A stretch of DNA of 7,591 nt from Thermoplasmata archaeon (GCA_013329855.1 DUJI01000035.1:1-7591), one strand, 5' to 3'. Positions 1-5,188 are shown, counted from the first letter of the stretch. The notes: a model not told the origin generated them from the sequence alone. Numbers and translations: made by a program.

Positions 1-33
1 CTCCCGAAGGCTAAGGTGGCGGAGCGGGAGTGA
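1..33 (+). CDS. C-terminal end of an upstream gene (partial)
   Basis: Reading from base 1 in the first frame gives LPKAKVAERE followed by a TGA at 31-33. The charged Lys/Arg/Glu tail and the 19-base gap to the next start codon fit the end of a gene transcribed together with the one that follows. The other two frames give either an early TAA or a readthrough into the next gene. Ten residues are too few to assign any family, so this is only a plausible gene end. Confidence 0.3.
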   Translation, partial: LPKAKVAERE

Positions 34-52
34 ATCTCGGAGACGTGGCGAG

Positions 53-599
53 ATGGCCCTTCCTGAGATCTTCGTGTTTGCGGTGATCGGGGTGGTCTGG
101 GTGCCGCTGGTGCTCGGGGCCGTGTACCTGCTTCGGCGGGGCGGGTCAGGCAAGGGAAGGATCAGCGCGGCGCACCTGGTAGCCATCGCCTTCGGCCTCG
201 ACGCGGGCCTCCTGGGGATTCGAGCGCCTCGTGGCCGAACTGGATCTCCAAAGGGTGCAGGAACGGATGACCCACCGCATGTTCGTGGTCGACGTCCTGC
301 GCGGCCTTCAAGCGTTCACTCGGGGAGACGAAGGTGGCTTCAGGCCCTTCTTCGCCCACGGCCTGGAGGCCGCGGAGCGGGCCATCGCGTCGCGGGCCTC
401 CCCCTACGAGGTGCCCAGCTACGCCATCCCGTACTTCTACGGGATCGCCCTGCAGGCGCAGGGCAAGGAAGACGAGGGCGCCTCCTACATCAATCGGGCC
501 CTAGGCCAATTGCAGGCTTACGGGATGAAGGCACGTCACAGCACCCTCGTCCAAGGCCGCAGGCGTTTCGTGCAAGTCCTCCGCGAATGGACCGCATAG
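53..599 (+). CDS. Membrane-anchored protein with TPR-like helices, split by an apparent frameshift
   Basis: Not assigned to a named family. The frame opening at ATG 53 encodes a hydrophobic helix (about residues 4-25, ending LLRR, so probably one membrane anchor), then ISAAHLVAIAFGLDAGLLG. After that it degenerates into Arg/Pro/Gly-rich sequence typical of a wrong frame. The +1 frame picks up directly with FERLVAELDLQRVQERM and continues in good helical protein to TAG at 597-599. This part includes a TPR-like stretch (YFYGIALQAQGKEDEGASYI) with the usual Gly and Ala pattern. The switch falls at GGGG, 214-217; removing one G joins the two halves into one protein of about 180 residues. A start at GTG 231 for the second half alone is possible but would leave the first half without a sensible end. 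GGAG at 39-42 could serve as ribosome binding site. The likely topology is an N-terminal anchor and a cytosolic helical-repeat domain. Whether the shift is a real mutation or a sequencing error cannot be told here. Confidence 0.6.
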
Positions 600-601
600 C
601 C

Positions 602-667
602 CACGGTCGCCGTCGACTCCGATGCAAGGGACGCCCCTGCGTCTAGCGTATTCGGACGGCGACCGTG
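602..667. terminator. Inverted repeat between convergent genes, possible bidirectional terminator
   Basis: CACGGTCGCCGTC at 602-614 is exactly complementary to GACGGCGACCGTG at 655-667, a 13-bp stem with a 40-base spacer. Inside the spacer a second hairpin is possible: GCAAGGG at 624-630 against CCCCTGC at 634-640 around ACG, with one A-C mismatch. The element starts three bases after the stop of the plus-strand gene and covers the stop and last codons of the minus-strand gene (ending at 643). It could therefore end or protect both transcripts. There is no clear poly-T tract. Confidence 0.4.
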
Positions 668-1632
668 TACTGCTCCTCGATCGACTCCTCCCCGATCGAC
701 TCGTCCCACAACTTCAGGACCAGTTTGCACTTGCCCGGTCGGGAGGCGATGAATTCGAAGTGCCGCAGCGTCCCCTCGATGACATTGGGATCGGGATCTT
801 TGACGAGGTCGTCCCTCCGAAGGTACAGCACTGCAGGGTCCACGGTGTCGATGGCCCATCGGAATCCGGTTTCGGGCGTCTCCATCAGACGAACGACCAG
901 GGACTCGCCCGTGCGTAGGTCCACCGAGGGATCCATGTCCCGGTCTGTCAGGACGGTCTCGCGCCCGGCCGGACTCCCGGTCCCCGCACGGCTGGGAGCC
1001 GGCGCCCGAGGACGCGGGTCGGGCACGGCCCTCTCGCCCCCCGCGGGGGACGCCTTGGGGACGCGGAGGGGTGGGAGGCTTCGGCGGACCAGTTCGCGGA
1101 ATCCCACGAGGAGCGATTCACCCTTAGGGGACGCGGCACGAGCCTCCTGGAGCCCGGTCCCGATGTCCCGGGCCCACATACGCACCCCTTCGAGGTTCCG
1201 CCAGTCCCCGAACATGTTTCCCGGACCCGCGGCCTTCCGGGCCCTCCTGCGGGCGAGCCAGCCCACATCCCCGGGCCGGAGGCGCCCGGAGAACATCACG
1301 CTCTCCTGCGCCCAGAACCTCCGCTCCAGGTCGGACGGCGACTCGGAGCCTTCGAAGCTCTTGCGGGTCGCCGCCGTGCCAATGGGTCCGCTGCCGAAGA
1401 GCCAGACGGGTTTCTCCCGCAACTCCGCGGCATGGCGCTTGCCGAATCGCATGGCCTCCCTGAGCCACTTGCGGTTGTAGATGGCGCTGCCCAGGATGAC
1501 CGCGTCGAACGAGCCCACATCGTAGGCCTCCTTGACCGGGTGGACCTCCGTGTCGAAGCCCATCTCCTGCAGTTCCTCCCCGATGGCCTGGGCGATCTCC
1601 GCCGTCGCGCCGTGCTTCGTCGCGTACGTCAC
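643..1632 (-). CDS. Flavodoxin-domain protein fused to a chagasin-like (I42) peptidase-inhibitor domain
   Basis: Residues 1-162 (numbered from GTG at 1632) match the flavodoxin fold of the HemG/Flavodoxin_5 type. They carry the FMN phosphate loop TKHGAT (5-10), a second strand AVILGSAIY (44-52), and the strand and loop KPVWLFGSGPIG (74-85). The domain closes with DWRNLEGVRMWARDIGTGL, as in stand-alone proteins of about 170-180 residues. Residues 163-232 are a Pro/Arg/Ala-rich linker. Residues 233-329 resemble a chagasin-family cysteine-protease inhibitor: ETPETGFRW (251-259) corresponds to the NPTTGY loop, and GTLRHFEFIASRPGKCKLVLKLWD (287-310) corresponds to the GxGG-to-RPW half. Roles: FMN-dependent electron transfer or protoporphyrinogen oxidation for the first domain, and protease binding for the second, both inferred from family. 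The GTG start cuts off the first beta strand; ACG at 1644, behind a GGAGGG, gives a fuller N-terminus (TRVLVTYAT). The inhibitor half could also start alone at ATG 936. No frameshift is seen in the linker. The linked function of the two domains is unknown. Confidence 0.72.
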   Translation of the reverse strand: MTYATKHGATAEIAQAIGEELQEMGFDTEVHPVKEAYDVGSFDAVILGSAIYNRKWLREAMRFGKRHAAELREKPVWLFGSGPIGTAATRKSFEGSESPSDLERRFWAQESVMFSGRLRPGDVGWLARRRARKAAGPGNMFGDWRNLEGVRMWARDIGTGLQEARAASPKGESLLVGFRELVRRSLPPLRVPKASPAGGERAVPDPRPRAPAPSRAGTGSPAGRETVLTDRDMDPSVDLRTGESLVVRLMETPETGFRWAIDTVDPAVLYLRRDDLVKDPDPNVIEGTLRHFEFIASRPGKCKLVLKLWDESIGEESIEEQYTVAVRIR

Positions 1633-1652
1633 GAGGACGCGCGTGGTCTGCT

Positions 1653-1658
1653 CCCTCC
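1653..1658 (-). promoter_or_regulatory. Shine-Dalgarno GGAGGG pointing to a possible ACG start at 1644
   Basis: On the minus strand GGAGGG lies 8 bases before ACG (1644-1642), which is in frame with the flavodoxin gene. It lies 20 bases before the first conventional start, GTG 1632. Starting at ACG restores the residues Arg-Val-Leu-Val of the first flavodoxin beta strand. No ATG, GTG or TTG lies further upstream in frame before the TAA near 1700. The motif is clear; use of ACG as start is an inference, and a base error at an original ATG is the alternative. Confidence 0.5.
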
Positions 1659-1695
1659 GACGGGGTGAACGGGCAGGTGAGGTTTGCTTTGCGCG

Positions 1696-1706
1696 TACTT
1701 ACAATA
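1696..1706 (-). promoter_or_regulatory. TATA-box-like element for the flavodoxin-fusion gene
   Basis: On the minus strand the sequence reads TATTGTAAGTA, an AT-rich island in GC-rich DNA. It lies about 38 bases before the GGAGGG and 52 bases before the possible ACG start. A start of transcription about 25 bases downstream would give a leader of roughly 30 bases holding the ribosome binding site. The same core, TATTGTAAATA, precedes the FmdE-like gene in that gene's orientation. Confidence 0.4.
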
Positions 1707-1813
1707 GGGGCGCCGAAGCCGTATGCTTGGTGCAGGTCCCTGAATCGCGCCCCGCGGCCTACCAGGCCATCGCGACGGCCTTGGCTTGGGTCGTGCACAC
1801 GGTTGCAGCCCGC

Positions 1814-1843
1814 CGGGAGCATCCCCACAGGGGGCTACTCCCG
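1814..1843 (-). repeat. Stem-loop repeat, copy 1
   Basis: On the plus strand the element is CGGGAG, CAT, CCCC, loop ACAG, GGGG, CTA, CTCCCG. The outer 6-bp and inner 4-bp stems are perfect. The three-base steps between them pair as A-T and T-G with one mismatch, giving a near-continuous 13-bp hairpin. Bases 1823-1842 match 5169-5188 at 18 of 20 positions, including the identical run GGGGCTACTCCC. Copy 1 is not next to a recognised gene start. Confidence 0.45.
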
Positions 1844-2065
1844 TGGCCGGATCCGGACACCCCCACGAGGATTTCGGTGCTCCTTAGCGCCATTCGAGGG
1901 CCTTTGTCAACCTGAAGGCCCCGACTACCCCTGCTGGGCCGGTCGAAGATCTCGGCGGCGGAACTGCGCCGCGTCGCCTCCAGCGATTGCGGAGTGGTTC
2001 CAGCCCTGCTTGGTCTAGGGGGTCTGGTCATCTCTGGATTCCCTCCGGGCGAACCGCATCGGAAG

Positions 2066-2071
2066 TATTAT
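2066..2071 (+). promoter_or_regulatory. TATA-box-like element of the HEPN/MNT operon
   Basis: TATTAT lies in an otherwise GC-rich region, preceded by purines (GGAAG) that could act as the TFB recognition element. Transcription starting about 25 bases downstream would begin near 2092-2096, inside the first palindrome, and leave a leader of less than 20 bases. This fits the lack of a good ribosome binding site before the ATG at 2112. Confidence 0.45.
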
Positions 2072-2083
2072 CTGGACGCGTTC

Positions 2084-2099
2084 GTTTCCATATGGAAAC
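2084..2099. promoter_or_regulatory. Palindromic operator, distal copy
   Basis: GTTTCCATATGGAAAC is a perfect 16-base palindrome. It overlaps the expected transcription start of the HEPN/MNT operon and shares the core TCCATATGGA with the second palindrome, whose centre lies 20 bp downstream (close to two helical turns). The nearest candidate binder is the winged-helix domain of the gene that follows, so autorepression is likely but inferred. Confidence 0.6.
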
Positions 2100-2105
2100 T
2101 AAAGT

Positions 2106-2117
2106 GTCCATATGGAC
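2106..2117. promoter_or_regulatory. Palindromic operator, proximal copy covering the start codon
   Basis: GTCCATATGGAC is a perfect 12-base palindrome with the same TCCATATGGA core as 2084-2099. The ATG start codon of the nucleotidyltransferase gene (2112-2114) lies within it. Binding of a dimer at both sites would occlude the transcription start and the beginning of the gene from the same face of the helix. Confidence 0.6.
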
Positions 2118-2729
2118 GACATCAGACTCGGACCAATCCTTCAGAACCTCCAGGCGACGCTTACTTCCCCACTTCGCTATCGCATTGCGCGGCTCCTCAT
2201 CCAGCTCCCCGAGAAGGAGTTCACCGGACGCGAGATCGCCAGGCTCCTTCGCGTCAGCCACTCGGGGGTCCAGAAGGCCATCCGGCCGATCGTGGAGTCG
2301 GGGCTCGCCCACGAGAAGCGAATCGGCCGGGCGAATGTGTACTCGGCGAACAAAGATTCGTACCTCTTCCGGAGCCTCCGGAGCTGGTTCGGCGCGGAAG
2401 ACAGCATTCAACAGGAGATGGTCGAGACCCTTCGAACTAAGCTGGCGGACGTCGTCATCTCCGCCGTCGTCTTCGGTAGCTTTGCGAAGGGTTCCGCGAG
2501 TCCCACGAGCGATCTGGACCTCCTGGTCGTGACGGAAGACCGAGCCGAGACCGGGAAGCGATTGGCGAGCCTCGCTGGGGTCTTCGCCAGGCGATACGGC
2601 ATCAGGATTTCGCCCAGAGTCGTGTCCAAGGCCGAACTCAAGGCGAAGGCTTCCCTGCCGTACGTGAAGGCCGCGAGGACGGAGGGGGTTCTCATAGTGG
2701 GAAGACCCCTGGGGAGGGTGCTGGCATGA
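2112..2729 (+). CDS. Winged-helix / MNT-type nucleotidyltransferase, likely antitoxin and autorepressor
   Basis: The protein has 205 residues. Residues 15-80 form a winged helix-turn-helix: REIARLLRVSHSGVQKAIRPIVESGL (40-65) holds the helix-turn-helix, and the wing follows at HEKRIGRANVYSAN (67-80). Residues about 100-200 are a minimal nucleotidyltransferase of the polymerase-beta superfamily, with GSFAKGSASPTSDLDLLVV (122-140): the GS motif and the two metal-binding Asp residues D134 and D136. The usual third acidic residue is not evident in the strand GIRISPRVVSKAEL (163-176), so catalysis may be weak or lost. The gene overlaps the following HEPN gene by ATGA (2726-2729), the arrangement of HEPN/MNT toxin-antitoxin pairs in archaea. 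In such pairs the MNT protein neutralises the HEPN partner, in some cases by adding AMP to it. The N-terminal DNA-binding domain and the two palindromes at the promoter suggest autorepression. Fold and pairing are well supported; the biological role is inferred. Confidence 0.85.
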   Translation: MDDIRLGPILQNLQATLTSPLRYRIARLLIQLPEKEFTGREIARLLRVSHSGVQKAIRPIVESGLAHEKRIGRANVYSANKDSYLFRSLRSWFGAEDSIQQEMVETLRTKLADVVISAVVFGSFAKGSASPTSDLDLLVVTEDRAETGKRLASLAGVFARRYGIRISPRVVSKAELKAKASLPYVKAARTEGVLIVGRPLGRVLA

Positions 2730-3130
2730 AGGGGAGGACTCGGGCCGTTTCCAAGGAGAAGTATGTAATCTACATGAAGCGATCAAGCGAATTCCAGTCG
2801 ATTGCGGAAACGGCCATGGACAAAGGATTCTGGGATGTTGCGGTCGCCAATGCGGTTCATGCAGGAATCAGCATGGCAGATGCGCTGGCGGTCTACTATC
2901 TCGGACTCCGGTCCGCAGCTCAGGAACACGGCGAGTCGATTCAACTACTCTACAGGATCGGCGTGGATCGGAAGGAACTCGAGCGAAACACGAAGCACCT
3001 AACCGATCTGCTCGATGTTAAGAGTCTCGCAGAGTACGAGGAACGCTCGTTGAAGTCGGACGACGCCGAGGTCGCTGTCAAGAAATCGAAGCGCTTCCGT
3101 GTCTGGGCGACGGCAAAACTGCCCAGGTGA
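2726..3130 (+). CDS. HEPN-domain protein, probable toxin partner of the nucleotidyltransferase
   Basis: The protein has 134 residues and is mainly helical. FQSIAETAMDKGFWDVAVANAVHAGISMADALAVYYLG (23-60) gives the first two long helices of a HEPN domain, with the typical Ala/His pattern (NAVHAGI). R62-x5-H68 (RSAAQEH) fits the Rx4-6H RNase motif in spacing, though whether it occupies the catalytic position is uncertain. The last helices are LAEYEERSLKSDDAEVAVKKS (101-121) and KRFRVWATAKL. GGAGG at 2713-2717 lies 8 bases before the ATG, and the start overlaps the stop of the upstream gene, so translation is probably coupled. HEPN proteins of such pairs are usually ribonucleases that cleave RNA or tRNA when freed from their partner. 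Some HEPN/nucleotidyltransferase pairs have no proven toxicity, so activity here is an inference. Confidence 0.8.
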   Translation: MKGRTRAVSKEKYVIYMKRSSEFQSIAETAMDKGFWDVAVANAVHAGISMADALAVYYLGLRSAAQEHGESIQLLYRIGVDRKELERNTKHLTDLLDVKSLAEYEERSLKSDDAEVAVKKSKRFRVWATAKLPR

Positions 3131-3240
3131 CCGCACACGCCTCACGGATGATTCTGCGCTCGCGGCCCTCGCGCAATTGCCGTGTCACGCCCGTTGCGTC
3201 TCCTTGAAGGCGGCTCGGCGTCGGACTGGACCGGGACTCG

Positions 3241-3291
3241 GGGGAGCAGACCCATGTGAGCCTGCTCCCCGTCTGGAGCATGCTACTTTTT
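3241..3291 (+). terminator. Strong hairpin followed by T5
   Basis: GGGGAGCAG at 3241-3249 pairs perfectly with CTGCTCCCC at 3262-3270 across a 12-base loop. A run of five T follows at 3287-3291, about 16 bases after the stem. It lies about 110 bases after the HEPN stop and is the first good candidate for ending the HEPN/MNT transcript. The gap between stem and T-run is longer than in bacterial intrinsic terminators, but archaeal termination depends mainly on T-runs. Confidence 0.4.
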
Positions 3292-3365
3292 GACAGGATG
3301 CGAAGTACACAAAACCCACACCAATCATCGCAGAGCGCTGTTCGTGGAGTCCTCCAGAGGTCTGC

Positions 3366-3533
3366 TTACCGCTGGTTCGAAATCCCATGGATTCGAACCT
3401 GAAATGTGACCCTCGCGGTAACCACCAGTTCATTGGTTCGAATCTCAATCGCGGCGTACTGTTCATCGGCAGCGCGCAGAGTCCTGCACCGGGCGTCCCC
3501 GTGCGAAGGGGCAGCAGTCGGATTCACTTTCAT
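3366..3533 (-). CDS. Possible small protein of 55 residues (weak)
   Basis: ATG at 3533 opens a minus-strand frame ending at TAA (3368-3366). The second half, AADEQYAAIEIRTNELVVTA followed by RVTFQVRIHGISNQR, has balanced composition with alternating hydrophobic strands, unlike the Arg/Ser-rich chance frames around it. No ribosome binding site at a good distance, no promoter and no family match were recognised. It could be a small gene, the remnant of a larger one, or chance. Confidence 0.2.
   Translation of the reverse strand: MKVNPTAAPSHGDARCRTLRAADEQYAAIEIRTNELVVTARVTFQVRIHGISNQR
3374..3399. repeat. GGTTCGAA inverted repeat
   Basis: GGTTCGAA at 3374-3381 is exactly complementary to TTCGAACC at 3392-3399, 8-bp arms with a 10-base spacer. 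A third copy, GGTTCGAA followed by TC, lies downstream starting near 3436. The sequence resembles tRNA T-loops, but no cloverleaf could be built around any copy. A protein-binding dyad or a trace of an integration site are possible readings. Confidence 0.35.
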
Positions 3534-3794
3534 CCTAACCACGTCTCGTAGGCGGATGGGAATAACGCTCTGCAGACCGCTGTGCGCCGGCGCCCGGTGT
3601 TGCGCGAATGGTCATGCGCGCCAACCTCACGTCATGTGACATTAGCACGAAATCGAAGACGTCCGCACCCCTAACGAAGAGGCGGGTACGCCAGTCGTTG
3701 CAAACCCTTTGCGGGAAGAAGGCGGAACCAGGCAGCGACGCTGTTCGACAAGACTATGGGCAATGTCCTCCTATGCGGCCTCCAGGGGACCAGC

Positions 3795-4211
3795 ATGGAC
3801 ACGCGGGAGGCGGACGTGCAAGCCATTCGCGAGCTGGAGCGCGGCGCCAGGGACGCTGCAGAGGCAAAGGACTTGGATCGATACGTCTCCTTCTATGCCG
3901 ACGAGGCTGTACTGTTCTGGCCGGGAGCGCCGATGGTCCGCGGTCGGGCCGCCATACGGGAGTTCATGAAGGGCTTTCTTTCGATGCCCGGCTTCTCGCT
4001 CAGTTTCGAGACGGCGAAGGTGGAGGTACCCAGAGCCGGTGACCTCGCGTACTCCTATGGCACAAATCGGGTAACCCTCGTGGACCCGAACGGCAAGAAG
4101 ATGAAAGACCGCGGGAAGTATCTGACCGTCTACGGGAAGCGACCCGACGGCACGTGGACGACCGTGGCGGACATGGGCAACTCGGATCTGCCGGCACCCC
4201 TCCCAGAGTAG
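3795..4211 (+). CDS. SnoaL/DUF4440-like NTF2-fold protein
   Basis: The 138-residue protein has the order of a SnoaL-like/DUF4440 domain. An N-terminal helix ADVQAIRELERGARDAAEAK (6-25) is followed by the family hallmark DLDRYVSFYADEAVLFWPG (26-44), MVRGRAAIREFMKGFL (47-62), and the closing sheet with GKYLTVYGKRPDGTWTTVADMGNSD (107-131). These proteins form a cone-shaped pocket that binds or isomerises small hydrophobic compounds; many have no known substrate, and none can be named here. It is cytosolic, with no signal peptide. ATG 3795 is chosen because AGGGGA at 3784-3789 lies just upstream and the family normally starts just before this helix. ATG 3756 would add 13 residues (MGNVLLCGLQGTS) without a ribosome binding site. 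The gene stands alone and is convergent with the hydrolase gene, with a hairpin between. Confidence 0.82.
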   Translation: MDTREADVQAIRELERGARDAAEAKDLDRYVSFYADEAVLFWPGAPMVRGRAAIREFMKGFLSMPGFSLSFETAKVEVPRAGDLAYSYGTNRVTLVDPNGKKMKDRGKYLTVYGKRPDGTWTTVADMGNSDLPAPLPE

Positions 4212-4233
4212 ACGCAAAGAGGACAGCGACCGC

Positions 4234-4275
4234 AGGGGCTCTCGATTCCGTCGGAGCAGAGAGCCCCTTGATTTT
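4234..4275. terminator. Hairpin terminator between convergent genes
   Basis: AGGGGCTCTC at 4234-4243 pairs perfectly with GAGAGCCCCT at 4259-4268 around a 15-base loop, followed by TTGATTTT up to 4275. It starts 23 bases after the stop of the SnoaL-like gene and about 100 bases beyond the end of the minus-strand hydrolase gene. It fits best as the terminator of the plus-strand gene and could also serve the other. Confidence 0.55.
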
Positions 4276-4373
4276 GCACCAGAAGGCCTGAGTGAGGAGA
4301 GCATCTGCAAGGCAATCGCATAGAGGGAACGGCTCCGGACTCGTCGTAGGAAGACCGAACGCAGCGGGGGTCT

Positions 4374-5174
4374 CTATCCAGGCCTCTGTCTGCGAAACCA
4401 AGTGGCCACGCGTCCAAATGCGGTTTCGCGCACCGCTGGGTCGGTGAGCTCGTGGTCTGCGCCTGCCACGATCACAAGCTCCTTGGGTTCCCTGGCCCGT
4501 TCGAAGAGACGTCGAATCCCAGCGAGGTCGACACCTTCGTCTGCATCTCCTGCGAGGACCAAGAGCGGACGAGGAGCGATCTTGGCCACCTCGTTCATCG
4601 GATTGAACTTGGCTCCGTCCTCCACCATCCAGTCGACCATTTGTCTCCGCAATTCGGGGTCAGTCAGACCGTGCATGGCCTCGGGGTCGTTTTTCAGCAG
4701 CGCGTCGACGGCGGGCTGGATGAGCGGGGAGCGGGCGAAGGCGAGCGTATCGTAGACGGGGGCGCGAGCGCACACGCAGCTGGTCCTCCGGTCCCGCGCC
4801 GCAGAGCAGATGGCCACCGCTCCTCCATAGCTGGCGCCGTAGACTCCAACCCAGTCCTTCCTCGACAGCTTGGACTGCGTAAGGTGCGTGACCGCGTTAT
4901 GGGCATCTTCGATTTCCCGAGACAGTCGGAAGATACCCTCGCTTCGCCTGAATCCCCGGAAGTCAAACGTGAGGACGAGGAACCCTGCGGAAGCGAGTGA
5001 GGGTGCAGCCTCTTTGCCCGCATCGGGCAAGCCGTGGAGCTCGCATACGGCGGGGAAGGGCCCGTCTCCTGGCGGGACAAAGAAGTCTCCCCGAAGCGTC
5101 TCTCCTCCGGAGGTGAACTCGGTCGCAACAGTCCGGAACGGTGGCATGCGGAGCGGGAAAGGGCCTCCCCCCAT
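4374..5174 (-). CDS. Alpha/beta hydrolase (S9/dienelactone hydrolase-like)
   Basis: The protein has 266 residues from ATG 5174, or 257 from ATG 5147. A single alpha/beta-hydrolase domain is present, with the catalytic parts in order (numbered from 5174): oxyanion motif CELHG (44-48), the strand FLVLTFDFRGFRRSEG (65-80), and the nucleophile elbow GASYGG with Ser115. A catalytic Asp follows at 210 or 212 in LAGDADEGVDL, then His241 in GADHELTD. The arrangement resembles S9-type acyl-peptide hydrolases without the propeller, and dienelactone hydrolase relatives. The substrate (ester, peptide or lactone) cannot be told. There is no signal peptide, so it is probably cytosolic. Two GGAG motifs in GGAGGGAG precede ATG 5174 at 9-12 bases, favouring this start; homologous sequence begins only near MPPFRTVATEF (from 5147). 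The start codon lies in a small hairpin that matches the repeat at 1814-1843. The gene is single and convergent with the SnoaL-like gene. Confidence 0.85.
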   Translation of the reverse strand: MGGGPFPLRMPPFRTVATEFTSGGETLRGDFFVPPGDGPFPAVCELHGLPDAGKEAAPSLASAGFLVLTFDFRGFRRSEGIFRLSREIEDAHNAVTHLTQSKLSRKDWVGVYGASYGGAVAICSAARDRRTSCVCARAPVYDTLAFARSPLIQPAVDALLKNDPEAMHGLTDPELRRQMVDWMVEDGAKFNPMNEVAKIAPRPLLVLAGDADEGVDLAGIRRLFERAREPKELVIVAGADHELTDPAVRETAFGRVATWFRRQRPG

Positions 5175-5188
5175 AAGGGGCTACTCCC
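5161..5188 (-). repeat. Stem-loop repeat, copy 2, at the hydrolase start
   Basis: Bases 5169-5188 match 1823-1842 at 18 of 20 positions. On the minus strand the element reads GGGAGTAG, CCCC, TTAT, GGGG; the last AT of the loop and the first G of the stem are the ATG start codon of the hydrolase (5174-5172). The hairpin may cover the start codon and follows the GGAGGGAG ribosome binding region directly. Outer pairing is weaker than in copy 1 (three G-C pairs). Confidence 0.4.

Larger units (their letters stand above)
1645..2065. other. Intergenic stretch between divergent genes
   Basis: No convincing gene. Open frames on both strands here are rich in Arg, Pro, Gly and Ser and show no recognisable motif. 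The stretch holds the ribosome site and TATA-like box of the minus-strand flavodoxin gene at its left end, the strong hairpin repeat at 1814-1843 in the middle, and runs into the promoter of the HEPN/MNT pair at its right end. Confidence 0.5.
3131..3794. other. Gene-poor stretch with hairpin and TTCGAA repeats
   Basis: About 660 bases without a well-supported gene. It holds a strong hairpin (3241-3270), an inverted GGTTCGAA pair at 3374-3399 with a third copy near 3436, a possible 55-codon frame on the minus strand (3366-3533), and a small GCAAA/TTTGC hairpin near 3700-3712. Longer open frames on both strands have the Arg/Ser/Pro-rich composition of chance frames. It may be the remnant of an insertion or of degraded genes, but no transposase or integrase sequence is recognisable. 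Confidence 0.45.

Noticed and set aside
1124..1828. Minus-strand frame of 234 codons beginning at the hairpin repeat
   Set aside because: It overlaps the flavodoxin gene in another frame, is Arg/Gly-rich and shows no family motif, while the competing frame has clear flavodoxin signatures.
1759..2031. 90-codon minus-strand frame in the 1645-2065 gap
   Set aside because: Its composition is Ser/Arg/Gly/Pro-rich, it runs through the hairpin repeat, and it has no ribosome binding site or recognisable domain.
2084..2117. CRISPR-like or other tandem repeat array
   Set aside because: There are only two short palindromic units with different flanks and no regular spacers; an operator pair explains them better.
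3374..3446. tRNA gene suggested by GGTTCGAATC-type T-loops
   Set aside because: The five bases on each side of the loops do not pair into a T-stem, and no acceptor, D or anticodon arm could be found on either strand.
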